A DNA stretch of 64,000 bases from Labilithrix sp. (GTDB taxonomy: Bacteria; Myxococcota_A; Polyangia; Polyangiales; Polyangiaceae), in contig JAHBWA010000016.1 in NCBI GenBank assembly GCA_019637195.1, positions 34,562 to 98,561 of the forward strand, read 5' to 3'. Each line of letters opens with the position of its first letter. Position 1 is the stretch's first letter. The notes under the pieces are model-generated. The model did no database searches. It was given only the letters and a program-made list of their open reading frames with translations, and was not told where the DNA came from. This document shows, one piece after another, positions 38,838 through 47,417 of the stretch. A program made the position numbers and the translations under genes.

Positions 38838-39617
38838 CTACTCGAGCTCGGCGACGACCGGGGCGTGGTCCGACGGGATCGAGCCCGAGCTCTTGCCCTT
38901 CTTGCGGTAGTCGCGGTCGACGTAGACGTCCTTCACGCGGTTCGCGACCACGGGCGTCGCGAAGAGCAGGTCGATCCGCATGCCCTCCTTCTTGTGGAAG
39001 GAGCCGGCGCGGTAGTCCCACCACGAGAAGCCGGGCTCGTCCGGGTAGCGCGCGCGGAAGAGATCGACGAGGCCCGCGGCGCGGAGGCGCTCGATCAGCG
39101 CGCGCTCCTCGTCGGTGTGGAAGATCTTGCCCTTGAAGCGGACCCCGCCGTACGAGTCGAGGTCGGTCCAGCAGACGTTGAAGTCGCCGCCGAGCACGAG
39201 CGGCGCGTCCTTGTCGGCCCGCTCCTCCACGTGGGTCGCGAGCCGCTCGAGCCAGCCGAGCTTCATCTTGTAGTCGGCGTGGCTCACGGTCTTGCCGTTC
39301 GGCACGTAGACGCTCGCCACCTCGAGGCCGTGCACCTTGGCGACGACGAAGCGCGCGCCGTGCTCGCCCGCGCCGGGCAGCTCGCGCATGACGAGCTCGG
39401 GGCGCTCCTTCGCGATCACCGCGACGCCGTTCCAGCCCTGCTGGCCGGCGAGGACCGCCTGGTAGCCGGACGCGCGCAGTTCGAGGTGGGGGAAGTCGTC
39501 CTCCGTGATCTTGAGCTCTTGGAGGCAGACGACGTCCGGCTGGCGCTCGGCGAGGAACTCGGCGAGGCGCTGGGATCGCGCGCGGATCCCGTTCACGTTC
39601 CAGGTCGCGAGGAGCAC
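38838..39617 (-). CDS. xth: Exodeoxyribonuclease III / AP endonuclease
   Basis: 259 residues from a GTG start at 39617. Endonuclease/exonuclease/phosphatase fold with TWNVNGIRAR at the N-terminus, metal ligand Glu34 in CLQELKI, YVPNGK, GGDFNVCWTDLD (catalytic Asp/Asn) and SDHAPVVAEL at the end. The enzyme cuts 5' of abasic sites in base-excision repair and degrades 3' ends. Monocistronic, with 44 bases to the antiporter gene upstream on the same strand. Confidence 0.96.
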   Translation of the reverse strand: MLLATWNVNGIRARSQRLAEFLAERQPDVVCLQELKITEDDFPHLELRASGYQAVLAGQQGWNGVAVIAKERPELVMRELPGAGEHGARFVVAKVHGLEVASVYVPNGKTVSHADYKMKLGWLERLATHVEERADKDAPLVLGGDFNVCWTDLDSYGGVRFKGKIFHTDEERALIERLRAAGLVDLFRARYPDEPGFSWWDYRAGSFHKKEGMRIDLLFATPVVANRVKDVYVDRDYRKKGKSSGSIPSDHAPVVAELE

Positions 39618-39661
39618 GAAGGCTCTCTAGATCGGCGCGGCTGCAGTGTCGACCTCGGAGG

Positions 39662-41422
39662 TCAGAGATCGCCGAGGTTCGGGGCGCGCGCGGCGGGCGT
39701 CTCCCCGGCGATCCGGCGGCCGTGCTCGTCGAGGCAGCGGACGGCCTCCTCGAGCGACGTCGATCCGAGGAGCGCCTCGCGCGCCGCCTGGTCGAAGACC
39801 GAGCGCGAGAGCGCGGCGAGCACGCGCACCTCGTCGTCGTACGCGCGTGGCGGCAAGAGCAGGAGGAAGACGATCCGGGCAGGCCGTCCGTCGGGCGCGT
39901 CGAAGTCGATGCCGCCGCGCGAGAGCCCGAGCGCGACGACGGGCTTGCCGAGCCCCTCGACGGGCGCGTGCGGGATCGCCACGTCGTCGCCGAGGCCGGT
40001 CGCCGCGACGAGCTCGCGCTCGAGCACGGAGATCAGCGCGGGCTCGACGAGATCGCCGATCACCGGGCGGAGCGCGTGGCCGAGCTCCTCGATCGCGCGC
40101 GCCGACGTCGTCGCCGTCAGCGCGGGGACGAACGCGCCGTCGCGCACGAGGCCGGCGGCGTCTCCCGAGGCGACGTCCGGGAGCGCGCTCGCGCCGCGCT
40201 TCCCGTAGAGCAGGCGCTTCATCGACGGCCCGGCGAGCAGCGAGGTCCCTACCGCCATCGTCACGAGCGCGACGAAGACGCTGTCGCTCACGAGCTTGGC
40301 CTCGCGCGCGAGCAGCGCGAGGATGATCTCCATCGCTCCGCGCGCGTTGAGGCCGAAGCCCACGGCGAGCGACTCACGCCACGGCATGCCGCCGAGGCGC
40401 GCGCCGCCGGCGCAGCCGACGAGCTTCGCCGCCGTCGCCACGAGGAAGACCACGAGGCAGAGCACCGGATCGAAGCTCGCGAGGAAGTCGACGCGGAGGG
40501 CGACCGACGCGAAGAAGACCGGGGCGAAGACGTTCGTGACGAACTGGTGGATCGTCTGGCGGGTGCGCTCGCGCAGGCGCGGCGAGGCGCCGAAGGCGAC
40601 GCCGACGATGAAGCCGCCGAGCACCGCGTGCACCCCCATCGCCTGCGTGGCTGCGGCCCCGAGCATCGCGAGCACCGCGACGAGGGAGAGCACGCGGCCG
40701 GGCGCGAGCTCGCCGTTGTCCTCGAGCGCGCCGAGCAGCCGATCGAGGAGGCGCCGCCCGGGGACCAGGCAGAGGACCGCGAACCCGGCGGCGAGGAGGA
40801 CGGTGCGCGCGAGCACGCCGAGCTCGACGCCGCCGCCGCGCAGGGGCCCGAGGAGGACGCTGAACGCGATCCAGCCGACGAGATCGTCGAGCATCGCGAC
40901 CGTCATCACGAGGAGCCCTACGTCGGTCTTGAAGAGACCGAGGTCGAGCAGGGTCTTCGCGATCACCGGGAGCGCGGAGATCGACAGCGCGACACCCATG
41001 AAGACGGCGAAGAGCCCGCGCTGCTCCGGCGCGCCGACGACGGAGTCGGGGACGGCGAGGCCGAGGGCGATCCCGCCGATCGAGGGGACGAGGATGCCGA
41101 GCGCCGCGACGAGGAGGGCGCTGCCGCCGCGACGCCGGACGATCGCGAGATCGACCTCGAGGCCGGCGACCACGAGCAAGAGCACGACGGCGACGGTCGT
41201 GTAGCCGGAGAGCATCTCGGCCGGGCCGCCCTCTGGCAGCAGCCACGCGTGGACGTCGGGGAGGAGGCGCCGGAGGCCGGTCGCACCGAGGAGCAGGCCC
41301 GTCGTGAGCTCGCCGACGACGAGCGGGAGCCCGAAGGAGCGCGCGACCTCGCCGAGCAGGCGCGCGACGCCGAGGAGCGTCGCGAGCGAGACGAGGAACA
41401 CGAGCGCGTCGTGACCGTGCAC
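39662..41422 (-). CDS. CPA2-type Na+/H+ antiporter with C-terminal PTS EIIA-like domain
   Basis: 586 residues from GTG 41422. About residues 5-400 are the CPA2 exchanger: LPLVVGELTTGLLLG, LVMTVAMLDDLVGWIAFSVL (the Asp pair typical of ion sites), HAVLGGFIVGVAFG and LNARGAMEIILALLA. The remaining part (about 430-570) reads as a fructose/mannitol-type PTS EIIA domain: LVEPALISVLERELVAATGL followed by DDVAIPHAPVEG, where the His is the phosphorylation site of EIIA. Such fusions exist in some bacteria; the domain is thought to regulate transport, either by PTS phosphorylation or as a structural switch. No other PTS gene is in the window. Confidence 0.92.
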   Translation of the reverse strand: MHGHDALVFLVSLATLLGVARLLGEVARSFGLPLVVGELTTGLLLGATGLRRLLPDVHAWLLPEGGPAEMLSGYTTVAVVLLLVVAGLEVDLAIVRRRGGSALLVAALGILVPSIGGIALGLAVPDSVVGAPEQRGLFAVFMGVALSISALPVIAKTLLDLGLFKTDVGLLVMTVAMLDDLVGWIAFSVLLGPLRGGGVELGVLARTVLLAAGFAVLCLVPGRRLLDRLLGALEDNGELAPGRVLSLVAVLAMLGAAATQAMGVHAVLGGFIVGVAFGASPRLRERTRQTIHQFVTNVFAPVFFASVALRVDFLASFDPVLCLVVFLVATAAKLVGCAGGARLGGMPWRESLAVGFGLNARGAMEIILALLAREAKLVSDSVFVALVTMAVGTSLLAGPSMKRLLYGKRGASALPDVASGDAAGLVRDGAFVPALTATTSARAIEELGHALRPVIGDLVEPALISVLERELVAATGLGDDVAIPHAPVEGLGKPVVALGLSRGGIDFDAPDGRPARIVFLLLLPPRAYDDEVRVLAALSRSVFDQAAREALLGSTSLEEAVRCLDEHGRRIAGETPAARAPNLGDL

Positions 41423-41453
41423 CGCGTCCCCTCCCGCGCGCGGCCGTCACGCG

Positions 41454-42458
41454 TTACGCGCGGCCGATCGCCTCGCAGAGCGCCCGGGTGTACTCCTCCG
41501 TGCCGGCGTTGCCGCCGAGGTCGGCCGTTCGGACGCCGCTCTCGAACGTCGCGAGGAGGCCCTTCTCGATCTTCTGCGCCGCGGTGTGCTCGCCGAGGTG
41601 GTGGAGCATCATCACGCCGCTCTGGATGAGCGCGGTCGGGTTGGCGAGGCCCATCCCTGCGATGTCCGGCGCGGTCCCGTGGACGGCCTCGAACACCGCG
41701 GCCTCCAGGCCGATGTTCGCGCCCGGGACGATGCCGAGCCCGCCGACGAGGCCGGCGCCGAGATCGCTCAGGATGTCGCCGTAGAGGTTCTCGGTCACGA
41801 TGACGTCGAGCTTGTTCGCGTTCTTGACCATCTGCATCGCGCACGCGTCGACGATCACCTCGTGCGGCTCGATCCGCGGGTGCTTGAGCGCGACCTTGCG
41901 GAAGCACTCGAGCAGCAGCCCGTCCGAGAGCTTCATGATGTTGGCCTTGTGGACGACCGTGACGCGCTTGCGCCCGAGGCGCTCGGCGTAGTCGAACGCG
42001 TACTCGCAGATGCGGAGGCACGCGCGCTCGGTGATGAGCTTCATCGACTGCGCGACGCCCGGCATGATCATGAGCTCGAGGCCGGCGTAGAGGTCCTCGG
42101 TGTTCTCGCGCACGATGACGATGTCCGTGCCCTCGAACCGCGGCTCGATCCCGGGCAGGCTCCGCACCGGGCGGACGTTCGCGTAGAGGTCGAGCGCCTG
42201 GCGGAGCGTCACGTTGACCGAGCGGAAGCCCTTGCCGATGGGCGTTCCGATCGGGCCCTTCAGCGCGACCTTGTTCTTCCGGATCGACTCGAGGACTTCT
42301 TCGGGGAGGGTCGTGCCGCGCTTCTCGGCGACCGCGGCGCCCGCCTCCTGCACCTCCCAGTCGATGACGACGCCGGAGGCGGCGAGGACGCGCCGAGTCG
42401 CGTCGGCCACTTCGGGTCCGATTCCATCTCCGGGGATGAGCGTGATCGTATGGGCCAT
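41454..42458 (-). CDS. NAD-dependent isocitrate / isopropylmalate dehydrogenase family protein
   Basis: 334 residues from ATG 42458. Signatures: ITLIPGDGIGPEV, VNVTLRQALDLYANVRPVRS, IVIVRENTEDLYAGLE, HKANIMKLSDGLLLECF, ENLYGDILSDLGAGLVGGLG and EAVHGTAPDIAGMGLANPT. The NVTLRQ segment and the ENTE-type loop resemble NAD-type isocitrate dehydrogenases (IDH3-like) more than LeuB, but homoisocitrate or isopropylmalate activity cannot be excluded by eye. It would feed 2-oxoglutarate, the signal read by PII. Divergent from the hydrolase gene across 31 bases. Confidence 0.88.
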   Translation of the reverse strand: MAHTITLIPGDGIGPEVADATRRVLAASGVVIDWEVQEAGAAVAEKRGTTLPEEVLESIRKNKVALKGPIGTPIGKGFRSVNVTLRQALDLYANVRPVRSLPGIEPRFEGTDIVIVRENTEDLYAGLELMIMPGVAQSMKLITERACLRICEYAFDYAERLGRKRVTVVHKANIMKLSDGLLLECFRKVALKHPRIEPHEVIVDACAMQMVKNANKLDVIVTENLYGDILSDLGAGLVGGLGIVPGANIGLEAAVFEAVHGTAPDIAGMGLANPTALIQSGVMMLHHLGEHTAAQKIEKGLLATFESGVRTADLGGNAGTEEYTRALCEAIGRA

Positions 42459-42489
42459 CAGCGTCGCCCAGCGTACTCTGTGCTGGCCG

Positions 42490-43392
42490 ATGACGAAAGG
42501 CTCAGTCTCGCCCAACACGCTTCGCGTCGACGCCAACGGACTCACGCATCGCGTGCTCGAGTGGTCTCTGCAAGACGCAACAGAAAAGAATGCGTCCATG
42601 ACCACGGTCGTGCTCGTGCACGGCTACATGGACGCGGCGGGCACCTGGGATCGCGTCGCGCCCGCGCTCGCGTCGCGCGGGCATCGCGTGCTCGCGCCGG
42701 ACATGCGCGGCTTCGGCGACGGGGACCGCGCGCCGCGCGGGAGCTACTACCACTTCGCCGACTACATCGCCGACCTCGCCGGGATCGTCGACGCGCTGTC
42801 GCCGACCGAGCCTCTCGCCGTGGTCGGGCACTCGATGGGCGGCACGATCGCGACGCTCTACGCGGGCGCGTTCCCCGAGAAGGTGATCCGCCTCGCGAAC
42901 CTCGAGGGGCTCGGCCCGCCCGACAACCCGTGGGAGGTCGGTCCGACCCGCATGCGCCGCTGGATCGACGAGCTCCGCGGCGCTCGTCAGCGCGGCGCGC
43001 CGGCGCCTCTGCGGCGTGAAGACGCGCGCCGGCGGCTCGTCACGAACCACCCGGGCGTCCCGCGTGAGGTGCTCGATCACCGGCTGCCCCACCTCGTGCG
43101 CGAGGTCACCGACGCCGAAGGCGCCGCGCGTGTGGTGTGGCGTCACGATACGTTGCATCGAACCACATCGCCGGTGCCCTTCTTCGCGAAGCTGTTCGTC
43201 GAGTTCGCGCGGCTCGTGACGTGCCCCGTGCTGTTCGTGTCGGGCGGAGCGAGCGGCTACCACGTGCCCGACGAGGACGAGCGGCTCGCGGCGTTCGTCC
43301 ACGTCGACCGCGCGACGCTCGAGGGCGCCGGGCACATGATGCACTGGACGCAGCCGGAGGCGCTCGCAGCGCTGCTCGTCGACTTCCTCTGA
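42490..43392 (+). CDS. Alpha/beta hydrolase
   Basis: 300 residues. Oxyanion motif VLVHGYMDAAGTWD, lid start DMRGFGDGDRAP, nucleophile elbow VVGHSMGGTIAT (Ser115), and a C-terminal His in LEGAGHMMHWTQPEAL. Acid residue probably in the segment around GYHVPDEDE. Members hydrolyse esters, epoxides or lactones; the substrate is unknown. An internal ATG at 42598 (MTTVVLVHGYMD) is also possible and would remove 36 residues that look poorly structured. Convergent with the small lipoprotein gene. Confidence 0.9.
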   Translation: MTKGSVSPNTLRVDANGLTHRVLEWSLQDATEKNASMTTVVLVHGYMDAAGTWDRVAPALASRGHRVLAPDMRGFGDGDRAPRGSYYHFADYIADLAGIVDALSPTEPLAVVGHSMGGTIATLYAGAFPEKVIRLANLEGLGPPDNPWEVGPTRMRRWIDELRGARQRGAPAPLRREDARRRLVTNHPGVPREVLDHRLPHLVREVTDAEGAARVVWRHDTLHRTTSPVPFFAKLFVEFARLVTCPVLFVSGGASGYHVPDEDERLAAFVHVDRATLEGAGHMMHWTQPEALAALLVDFL

Positions 43393-43420
43393 CGCGGAGC
43401 GCGCTCGGGAGCGGACGAGC

Positions 43421-43471
43421 GGCGAGCGACCAGCGAGTCGTCGTGGGCGGCGAGCGACTAGCGAGTCGTCG
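43421..43471. repeat. 23-bp direct duplication between convergent genes
   Basis: GGCGAGCGACCAGCGAGTCG plus TCG at 43421-43443 recurs at 43449-43471 with one C-to-T change. In the second copy the change creates CTA, the stop codon of the minus-strand lipoprotein gene (43458-43460). The second copy forms a CGACT-AGCG-AGTCG hairpin. Confidence 0.9.
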
Positions 43472-43751
43472 AGGGCGCCGGGGTCGCGCTCGTCGAGGGC
43501 GCCGGAGTCGCGCTCGTCGTGGGGCTCGCCGACGGCGGCCGGGCCGGCCTCTTCGGATCGGAGATCGTCGCTCGCGGCTCGCGCGGGAGCGGCGCGGTGT
43601 CGGGATCCGCGGCCGGCGGCCGGGCCGGTGGGTAACGCGCCGGATCGTAGCCGCTCGCCGCCGTCAGCGCGCGTGCGCAGCCCGCCACGAGCACGAGGAG
43701 CCCGATCGGCAGCGTGGCGCGGGCGCGGTGTGCGAGCCGGGTCGAGGTCAT
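43458..43751 (-). CDS. Small Pro-rich lipoprotein
   Basis: 97 residues: MTSTRLAHRARATLPIGLLV, lipobox VAGC (Cys25), then a Pro/Ala/Ser/Asp-rich extension ending in two near-identical TSATPAPS units. Its ATG overlaps the stop of the triheme cytochrome gene (TGATG), so it is probably co-translated. It could be a flexible anchor or spacer protein. The repeats have the same origin as the DNA duplication at its 3' end. Confidence 0.65.
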   Translation of the reverse strand: MTSTRLAHRARATLPIGLLVLVAGCARALTAASGYDPARYPPARPPAADPDTAPLPREPRATISDPKRPARPPSASPTTSATPAPSTSATPAPSTTR

Positions 43752-44410
43752 CGAACCTCACGCGCGGGGGCGCTCTCGCCCTGCGGTTCGGTCAGCGCGG
43801 GCGCGAGCTGGATGTCCGGCGCAGGCGCCGACTTCCACGAGGACACGAGCTTGAAGTCCGGCGGATCGCCGTGGCACGTCTCGCAGGAGTGATCCCGATC
43901 GTCGGTGCGCTTCATCATGCCGACGAAGACGTCGCTCATGTAGTCGCTCACCTTCGCCTTGTCGCGGCGGTCGAGCGTGAACATCGCCCCCCGATGGCAG
44001 CTGTCGCAGTATACGGCGTCGCCGCTCTCGAGCGCCGTCACCCGGACGATCTCGTTCCACATCCTCTTGGCGACGCGCTTGCGCCGCGTGTCGGCGGCGA
44101 AATCGCCCTCGGTGTGGCAGTCGACGCAGGCGACGCCGAGCGCCTCGTCGAACGTCTTCATCACCCGCAGCTTCTGCTTCGCGTCGAGGGTCTCGAGCGG
44201 CGGCAGCGCCTTCGGGTCGAGGCCCGCGGCGGCGAGCGCCGCCGCCATCGCCGTCGGCTCGACCACGGGCATCGCGCCTTCGCCGCGCCTCGGCTGAGCA
44301 GGGGCCGTGGGGGCCGACGCGACCTCGGGCGTCGAGCCCGGCCGCGCGCCGCACGCCGCGAGTGAGGACGCGCTCGTTAGCAAGAGCAGCGCCGCCGTCG
44401 CGAACCGCAC
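43748..44410 (-). CDS. Triheme c-type cytochrome lipoprotein
   Basis: 220 residues from GTG 44410. Signal MRFATAALLLLTSASS with lipobox LAAC (Cys20). Three CxxCH haem-attachment motifs follow: CVDCH (95-99), CDSCH (135-139) and CETCH (176-180), embedded in helical segments (MWNEIVRVTALESGDAVY, VSDYMSDVFVGMMKR). A lipid-anchored multihaem electron carrier in the periplasm is expected, perhaps related to photosynthetic-reaction-centre-type or c7-like cytochromes; the partner is unknown. Divergent from mntP across 140 bases. Confidence 0.93.
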   Translation of the reverse strand: MRFATAALLLLTSASSLAACGARPGSTPEVASAPTAPAQPRRGEGAMPVVEPTAMAAALAAAGLDPKALPPLETLDAKQKLRVMKTFDEALGVACVDCHTEGDFAADTRRKRVAKRMWNEIVRVTALESGDAVYCDSCHRGAMFTLDRRDKAKVSDYMSDVFVGMMKRTDDRDHSCETCHGDPPDFKLVSSWKSAPAPDIQLAPALTEPQGESAPAREVR

Positions 44411-44550
44411 GTCCCGACGTTACCGGACGCCGCGGGCGGCGGCTACCTCGCCGCGGCGGCGGTTCCGCTCGCGGCGCCAGGGACCTCCACGCCGTAGAAG
44501 CGTCCGCGAAAGCGGTACGAGCTCGGGGCGGGCGGTATTACTGTCTCGTC

Positions 44551-45126
44551 GTGGCGTTCGTCGAGATCGTGGTCCTGGCTGTCGCGCTCGCGATGGACGC
44601 GATGGCCGTCGCCGGCGTGCGCGGCCTCGCGGCGGAGAAGGTCCGCGCGCGCGACGCCCTCCTCGTCGCGACCTTCTTCGGCGGAGCCCAGGGCGCGATG
44701 CCGGTGCTCGGCTGGCTCGCCGGCGCCACGCTGTCGTCGCGCGTCGGCGGCTGGGGCCACTGGCTCACCTTCGTCGTGCTCACGGGCCTCGGGATCAAGA
44801 TGATCCACGAGGCCGTGTCGGCTTCCGACGATCCCGAGCGACCGCGCGAACCATCACGTCCGTTCGGCCCGAAGGTGCTCGCGGTGCTCGCCGTCGCGAC
44901 GAGCATCGACGCGCTCGCCGCCGGGCTGACCCTCGCGGTGCGCGGCGCGAACGTCGTCGTCGCGTGCGCGACGATCGGCGTCGTCACGGGAGCGCTCTCG
45001 TTCGCCGGCGTCTACGTCGGGCACCGCTTCGGCGCGCGGGTCGGCAAGCGGCTCGACGTCCTCGGCGGTGTCGTCCTCGTCGGGCTCGGCGTCAAGGCGC
45101 CCCTCGAGCACTTCTTCGGCGCGTAA
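44551..45126 (+). CDS. mntP: Manganese efflux pump MntP
   Basis: 191 residues from GTG 44551, six transmembrane helices. Conserved Asp residues sit in AVALAMDAMAVAGVRG (Asp16) and VATSIDALAAGLTLA, matching the metal-binding Asp pair of MntP. Exports Mn(II) across the inner membrane. The upstream 140 bases show no yybP-ykoY manganese riboswitch that I can recognise. Confidence 0.94.
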   Translation: MAFVEIVVLAVALAMDAMAVAGVRGLAAEKVRARDALLVATFFGGAQGAMPVLGWLAGATLSSRVGGWGHWLTFVVLTGLGIKMIHEAVSASDDPERPREPSRPFGPKVLAVLAVATSIDALAAGLTLAVRGANVVVACATIGVVTGALSFAGVYVGHRFGARVGKRLDVLGGVVLVGLGVKAPLEHFFGA

Positions 45127-45130
45127 CGGC

Positions 45131-45164
45131 GAGGCTCGCGCTACCGCGAGGCTCGCGCTACCGC
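45131..45164. repeat. 17-bp tandem duplication over a stop codon
   Basis: GAGGCTCGCGCTACCGC at 45131-45147 is repeated exactly at 45148-45164. The second copy contains CTA (45158-45160), the TAG stop of the minus-strand PpiC gene; the first copy repeats it downstream. The overlap forms CGCGA-GGC-TCGCG. Lies between convergent mntP and the PpiC gene. Confidence 0.92.
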
Positions 45165-46069
45165 GTGCCGCCGAGCCGCGCGCGCGCGACGACGATGGTG
45201 TCGCCGTCGACGGCGGGCGAGGGGAGGCGCTCGCCGGCGCGCGCCCCGCGCGCGAAGGCCTCGAGCGCCGACTTGGCCGCCGCCGTGAGGCGCACCTGCG
45301 GGAGGCGCTCGCGGTCGACGACCTGCGCTCGAGGGCGTTCGGCGTCGTTCACTCCGCGCTCGCCGAGCACGGCCTCCACGGCCTCGGCGATCGCGGATCG
45401 CGAGTCGGCGCGTCCGTCGAGGCGCGCGAGGAGCTCCTCGCCGAGCTTCTGCGCGAGCGCGGGCGCCTTCGCCTTCCGATACGCCGCCTCGAGGCGGTCC
45501 TCCGAGGCGCGCTCCTTGTGCAGTACGTAGAACCCGTCGCTCGAGCGCACGGGCTCTGCGGTCGTCGCCCCCGGCGCGAGGGCGTCGAGCGCGGCGCGCA
45601 ACGGCGGCGCGAGGGCGTCGAGCTGCGCGCGCGCGAGCTCCCCGCCGCCGTCCCGGGTCGGGGCGTCGTCGGAGTGCTGCCTCGCGAGCGAGGCGAAGTC
45701 TTCTCCCTTCACGGCGCGCGCCGCGAGGGCCGCGGCCTTCTTCTTCGCCGCGAGGCCGGGGTCCTTCTCGCCGCCGGGCACCTTGACGAGGAGCTGGCGG
45801 AGACGGCCCGTCGCCGCGGCCGCGTTCTCCGGCGCGTCGGCCCACGCCTTCACCGCGTCGGACGGGGCCGGCACCAGCGCTTCGACCCAGCGACGGCGGA
45901 CGACGATGTACTCGATGGCGAGCGGCGGCGCCTCGGGCGCGGTCTCCGCGGCGGGCGCGACCGCGGGGGCAGGGGACGCCGCGGGGGTCGTGTTGCCGCC
46001 GCACCCCCAGGCGAGGCCCGGCGCGAGGGTGATCGCGACGCTGGCGAAGCGCGCGCGCCGGCCCGTCAC
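45158..46069 (-). CDS. PpiC-type peptidyl-prolyl isomerase lipoprotein
   Basis: 303 residues from GTG 46069, which overlaps the M16 peptidase stop (GTGA). Lipobox LAWGC (Cys23) after a weak signal, then a Pro/Ala linker. The parvulin domain is about residues 95-190: LRQLLVKVPGGEKDPG, AVKGEDFASLARQHSDDAP, GGGELARAQLDALAPPLR and VRSSDGFYVLHKER. The C-terminal part is helical with FARGARAGERLP at the end. Periplasmic chaperone/isomerase; some catalytic-site residues are less conserved than in the PpiD-like protein encoded two genes upstream in the same unit. Confidence 0.87.
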   Translation of the reverse strand: MTGRRARFASVAITLAPGLAWGCGGNTTPAASPAPAVAPAAETAPEAPPLAIEYIVVRRRWVEALVPAPSDAVKAWADAPENAAAATGRLRQLLVKVPGGEKDPGLAAKKKAAALAARAVKGEDFASLARQHSDDAPTRDGGGELARAQLDALAPPLRAALDALAPGATTAEPVRSSDGFYVLHKERASEDRLEAAYRKAKAPALAQKLGEELLARLDGRADSRSAIAEAVEAVLGERGVNDAERPRAQVVDRERLPQVRLTAAAKSALEAFARGARAGERLPSPAVDGDTIVVARARLGGTR

Positions 46070-47379
46070 GGCGGCCCGTAGCCGCCGACGACGTCTTCGA
46101 GCCGGCGGTCTTCGCCGTCCTCGAGGAGCCCGACGGCGAGGACGTTGAGCCGATCCGGCTGCGCGAGCAGCTCGGCCAGCGCGCGGACGTCCTCGCGCGT
46201 GACGGCGGCGTTCTTCGCGGCGCGGGCCTCCGGCGTCTCGAGTCGGTCGAACAGCGCGCCCACGGCGTAGAAGCCCGCGAGCTCCTCCGGTGAGTCGAGC
46301 ATCGTCTGCATGTCCCAGAGGTGCCGGCGCCGCGCCTTCTCGAGCTCGGCGTCGGTGGGGCCCGTCCGCGCGAGCTCCGTGAGGAGCGACGTGATCTCGG
46401 TCGTGACGACCGCCGCGCGCGCGTGCTGCACGCCGGCGGCGAAGTCGAGGATGCCGTCGTCGTCGTAGCCGTCGTACGACGCGCTCACGTCGTAGCAGAG
46501 CCCCTTGTCGTCGCACACGCGATGATAGAGCCGCGTCGACATGCCGTCGTCGAGGACCCGCATCAGCATGTCGATGGCGGGGCGCTTCTCGGAGCGGTCC
46601 GGGACGGCGCGGTAACAGACGCGGAGCTCGGTCTGGCTGGAGACGTTCTCGACGAGCTCGAAGCGCGCGCGCTTCTGCGCGTGGACGGGCGCCGCCGAGG
46701 TGACTCGCTCGCCGCGCGGCATGCGGGAGAAGTGCCGGTCGGCGAGCTCGAACGCCCGATCCGGATCGACGTCGCCCGAGAACGCGAGGACGGCGTTCGA
46801 CGCGTTGTAGTGCCGGGCGTGGTGGCGCGTCAGCATCGCCCGATCGAACGAGCGGACGCGCGTCTCGTCCCCGGTGATGGTGAACCCGAGGGGGTGATCC
46901 GGGTAGATGAGCTGACGCGAGAGGTTGTCGGCGTCGATCATCCGCCCCTCGTCGTCGAGGTCCTCGAGGATCTCCTCGCAGACGATCTCCTTCTCGATCT
47001 CGATGTCCGCGAACGTCGGATCCATCATGACCTCCGCGAAGAGGCCGGTCGCGTCCGCGAGCGATTCGGGCGGCAGCGTCACCGAGAAGACGCCGAAGTC
47101 CACCTGCGTCGCCGCGTAGAGGTAGCCGCCGAGGCTCTCGAACGCGAGGTTCACGTCGTGCGCGTGCGGGAGCCGCGGCGTCCCGCGGTAGAGCATGTGC
47201 TCGAGGAAGTGCGACAGCCCGTTCTGCGCGGGCGTCTCGAAGCGCGAGCCGACGCGCACGTAGAGCGCGACGTGCGCGCGGTGCAGCTGCGGCTGCGGCG
47301 AGACGACGACGGTGAGACCGTTGTCGAGCTTCTGGACCCGGCAAGGACGCGAGGAGATCCCGCGCGGAGCGCTGTCCAT
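46066..47379 (-). CDS. M16-family zinc peptidase
   Basis: 437 residues from ATG 47379 (a GTG one codon earlier is possible). The inverted zinc site HFLEH lies in NGLSHFLEHMLYRGTPR, and the third ligand Glu is in EIEKEIVCEEILEDLDD about 75 residues on. The second half (ISSLLTELARTGPTDAELEKA and the DSPEELAGFYAVGALF region) is the non-catalytic M16C-like domain. No signal peptide is visible, so the protein is probably cytosolic, in contrast to its neighbours. It lies between two parvulin genes and is translationally coupled to the downstream one. Confidence 0.93.
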   Translation of the reverse strand: MDSAPRGISSRPCRVQKLDNGLTVVVSPQPQLHRAHVALYVRVGSRFETPAQNGLSHFLEHMLYRGTPRLPHAHDVNLAFESLGGYLYAATQVDFGVFSVTLPPESLADATGLFAEVMMDPTFADIEIEKEIVCEEILEDLDDEGRMIDADNLSRQLIYPDHPLGFTITGDETRVRSFDRAMLTRHHARHYNASNAVLAFSGDVDPDRAFELADRHFSRMPRGERVTSAAPVHAQKRARFELVENVSSQTELRVCYRAVPDRSEKRPAIDMLMRVLDDGMSTRLYHRVCDDKGLCYDVSASYDGYDDDGILDFAAGVQHARAAVVTTEITSLLTELARTGPTDAELEKARRRHLWDMQTMLDSPEELAGFYAVGALFDRLETPEARAAKNAAVTREDVRALAELLAQPDRLNVLAVGLLEDGEDRRLEDVVGGYGPP

Positions 47380-47417
47380 CACCCCGCCTCGACGCTCGGC
47401 CGCCGCGCGCGCACGAT

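Noticed and set aside
42490..42597. Treating the first 36 residues of the alpha/beta hydrolase as a signal peptide
   Set aside because: The stretch is polar with no hydrophobic core; an internal start at 42598 is more plausible than export.
44411..44550. yybP-ykoY manganese riboswitch before mntP
   Set aside because: No recognisable conserved core in the 140 bases; the GC-rich sequence can fold but does not show the family pattern.
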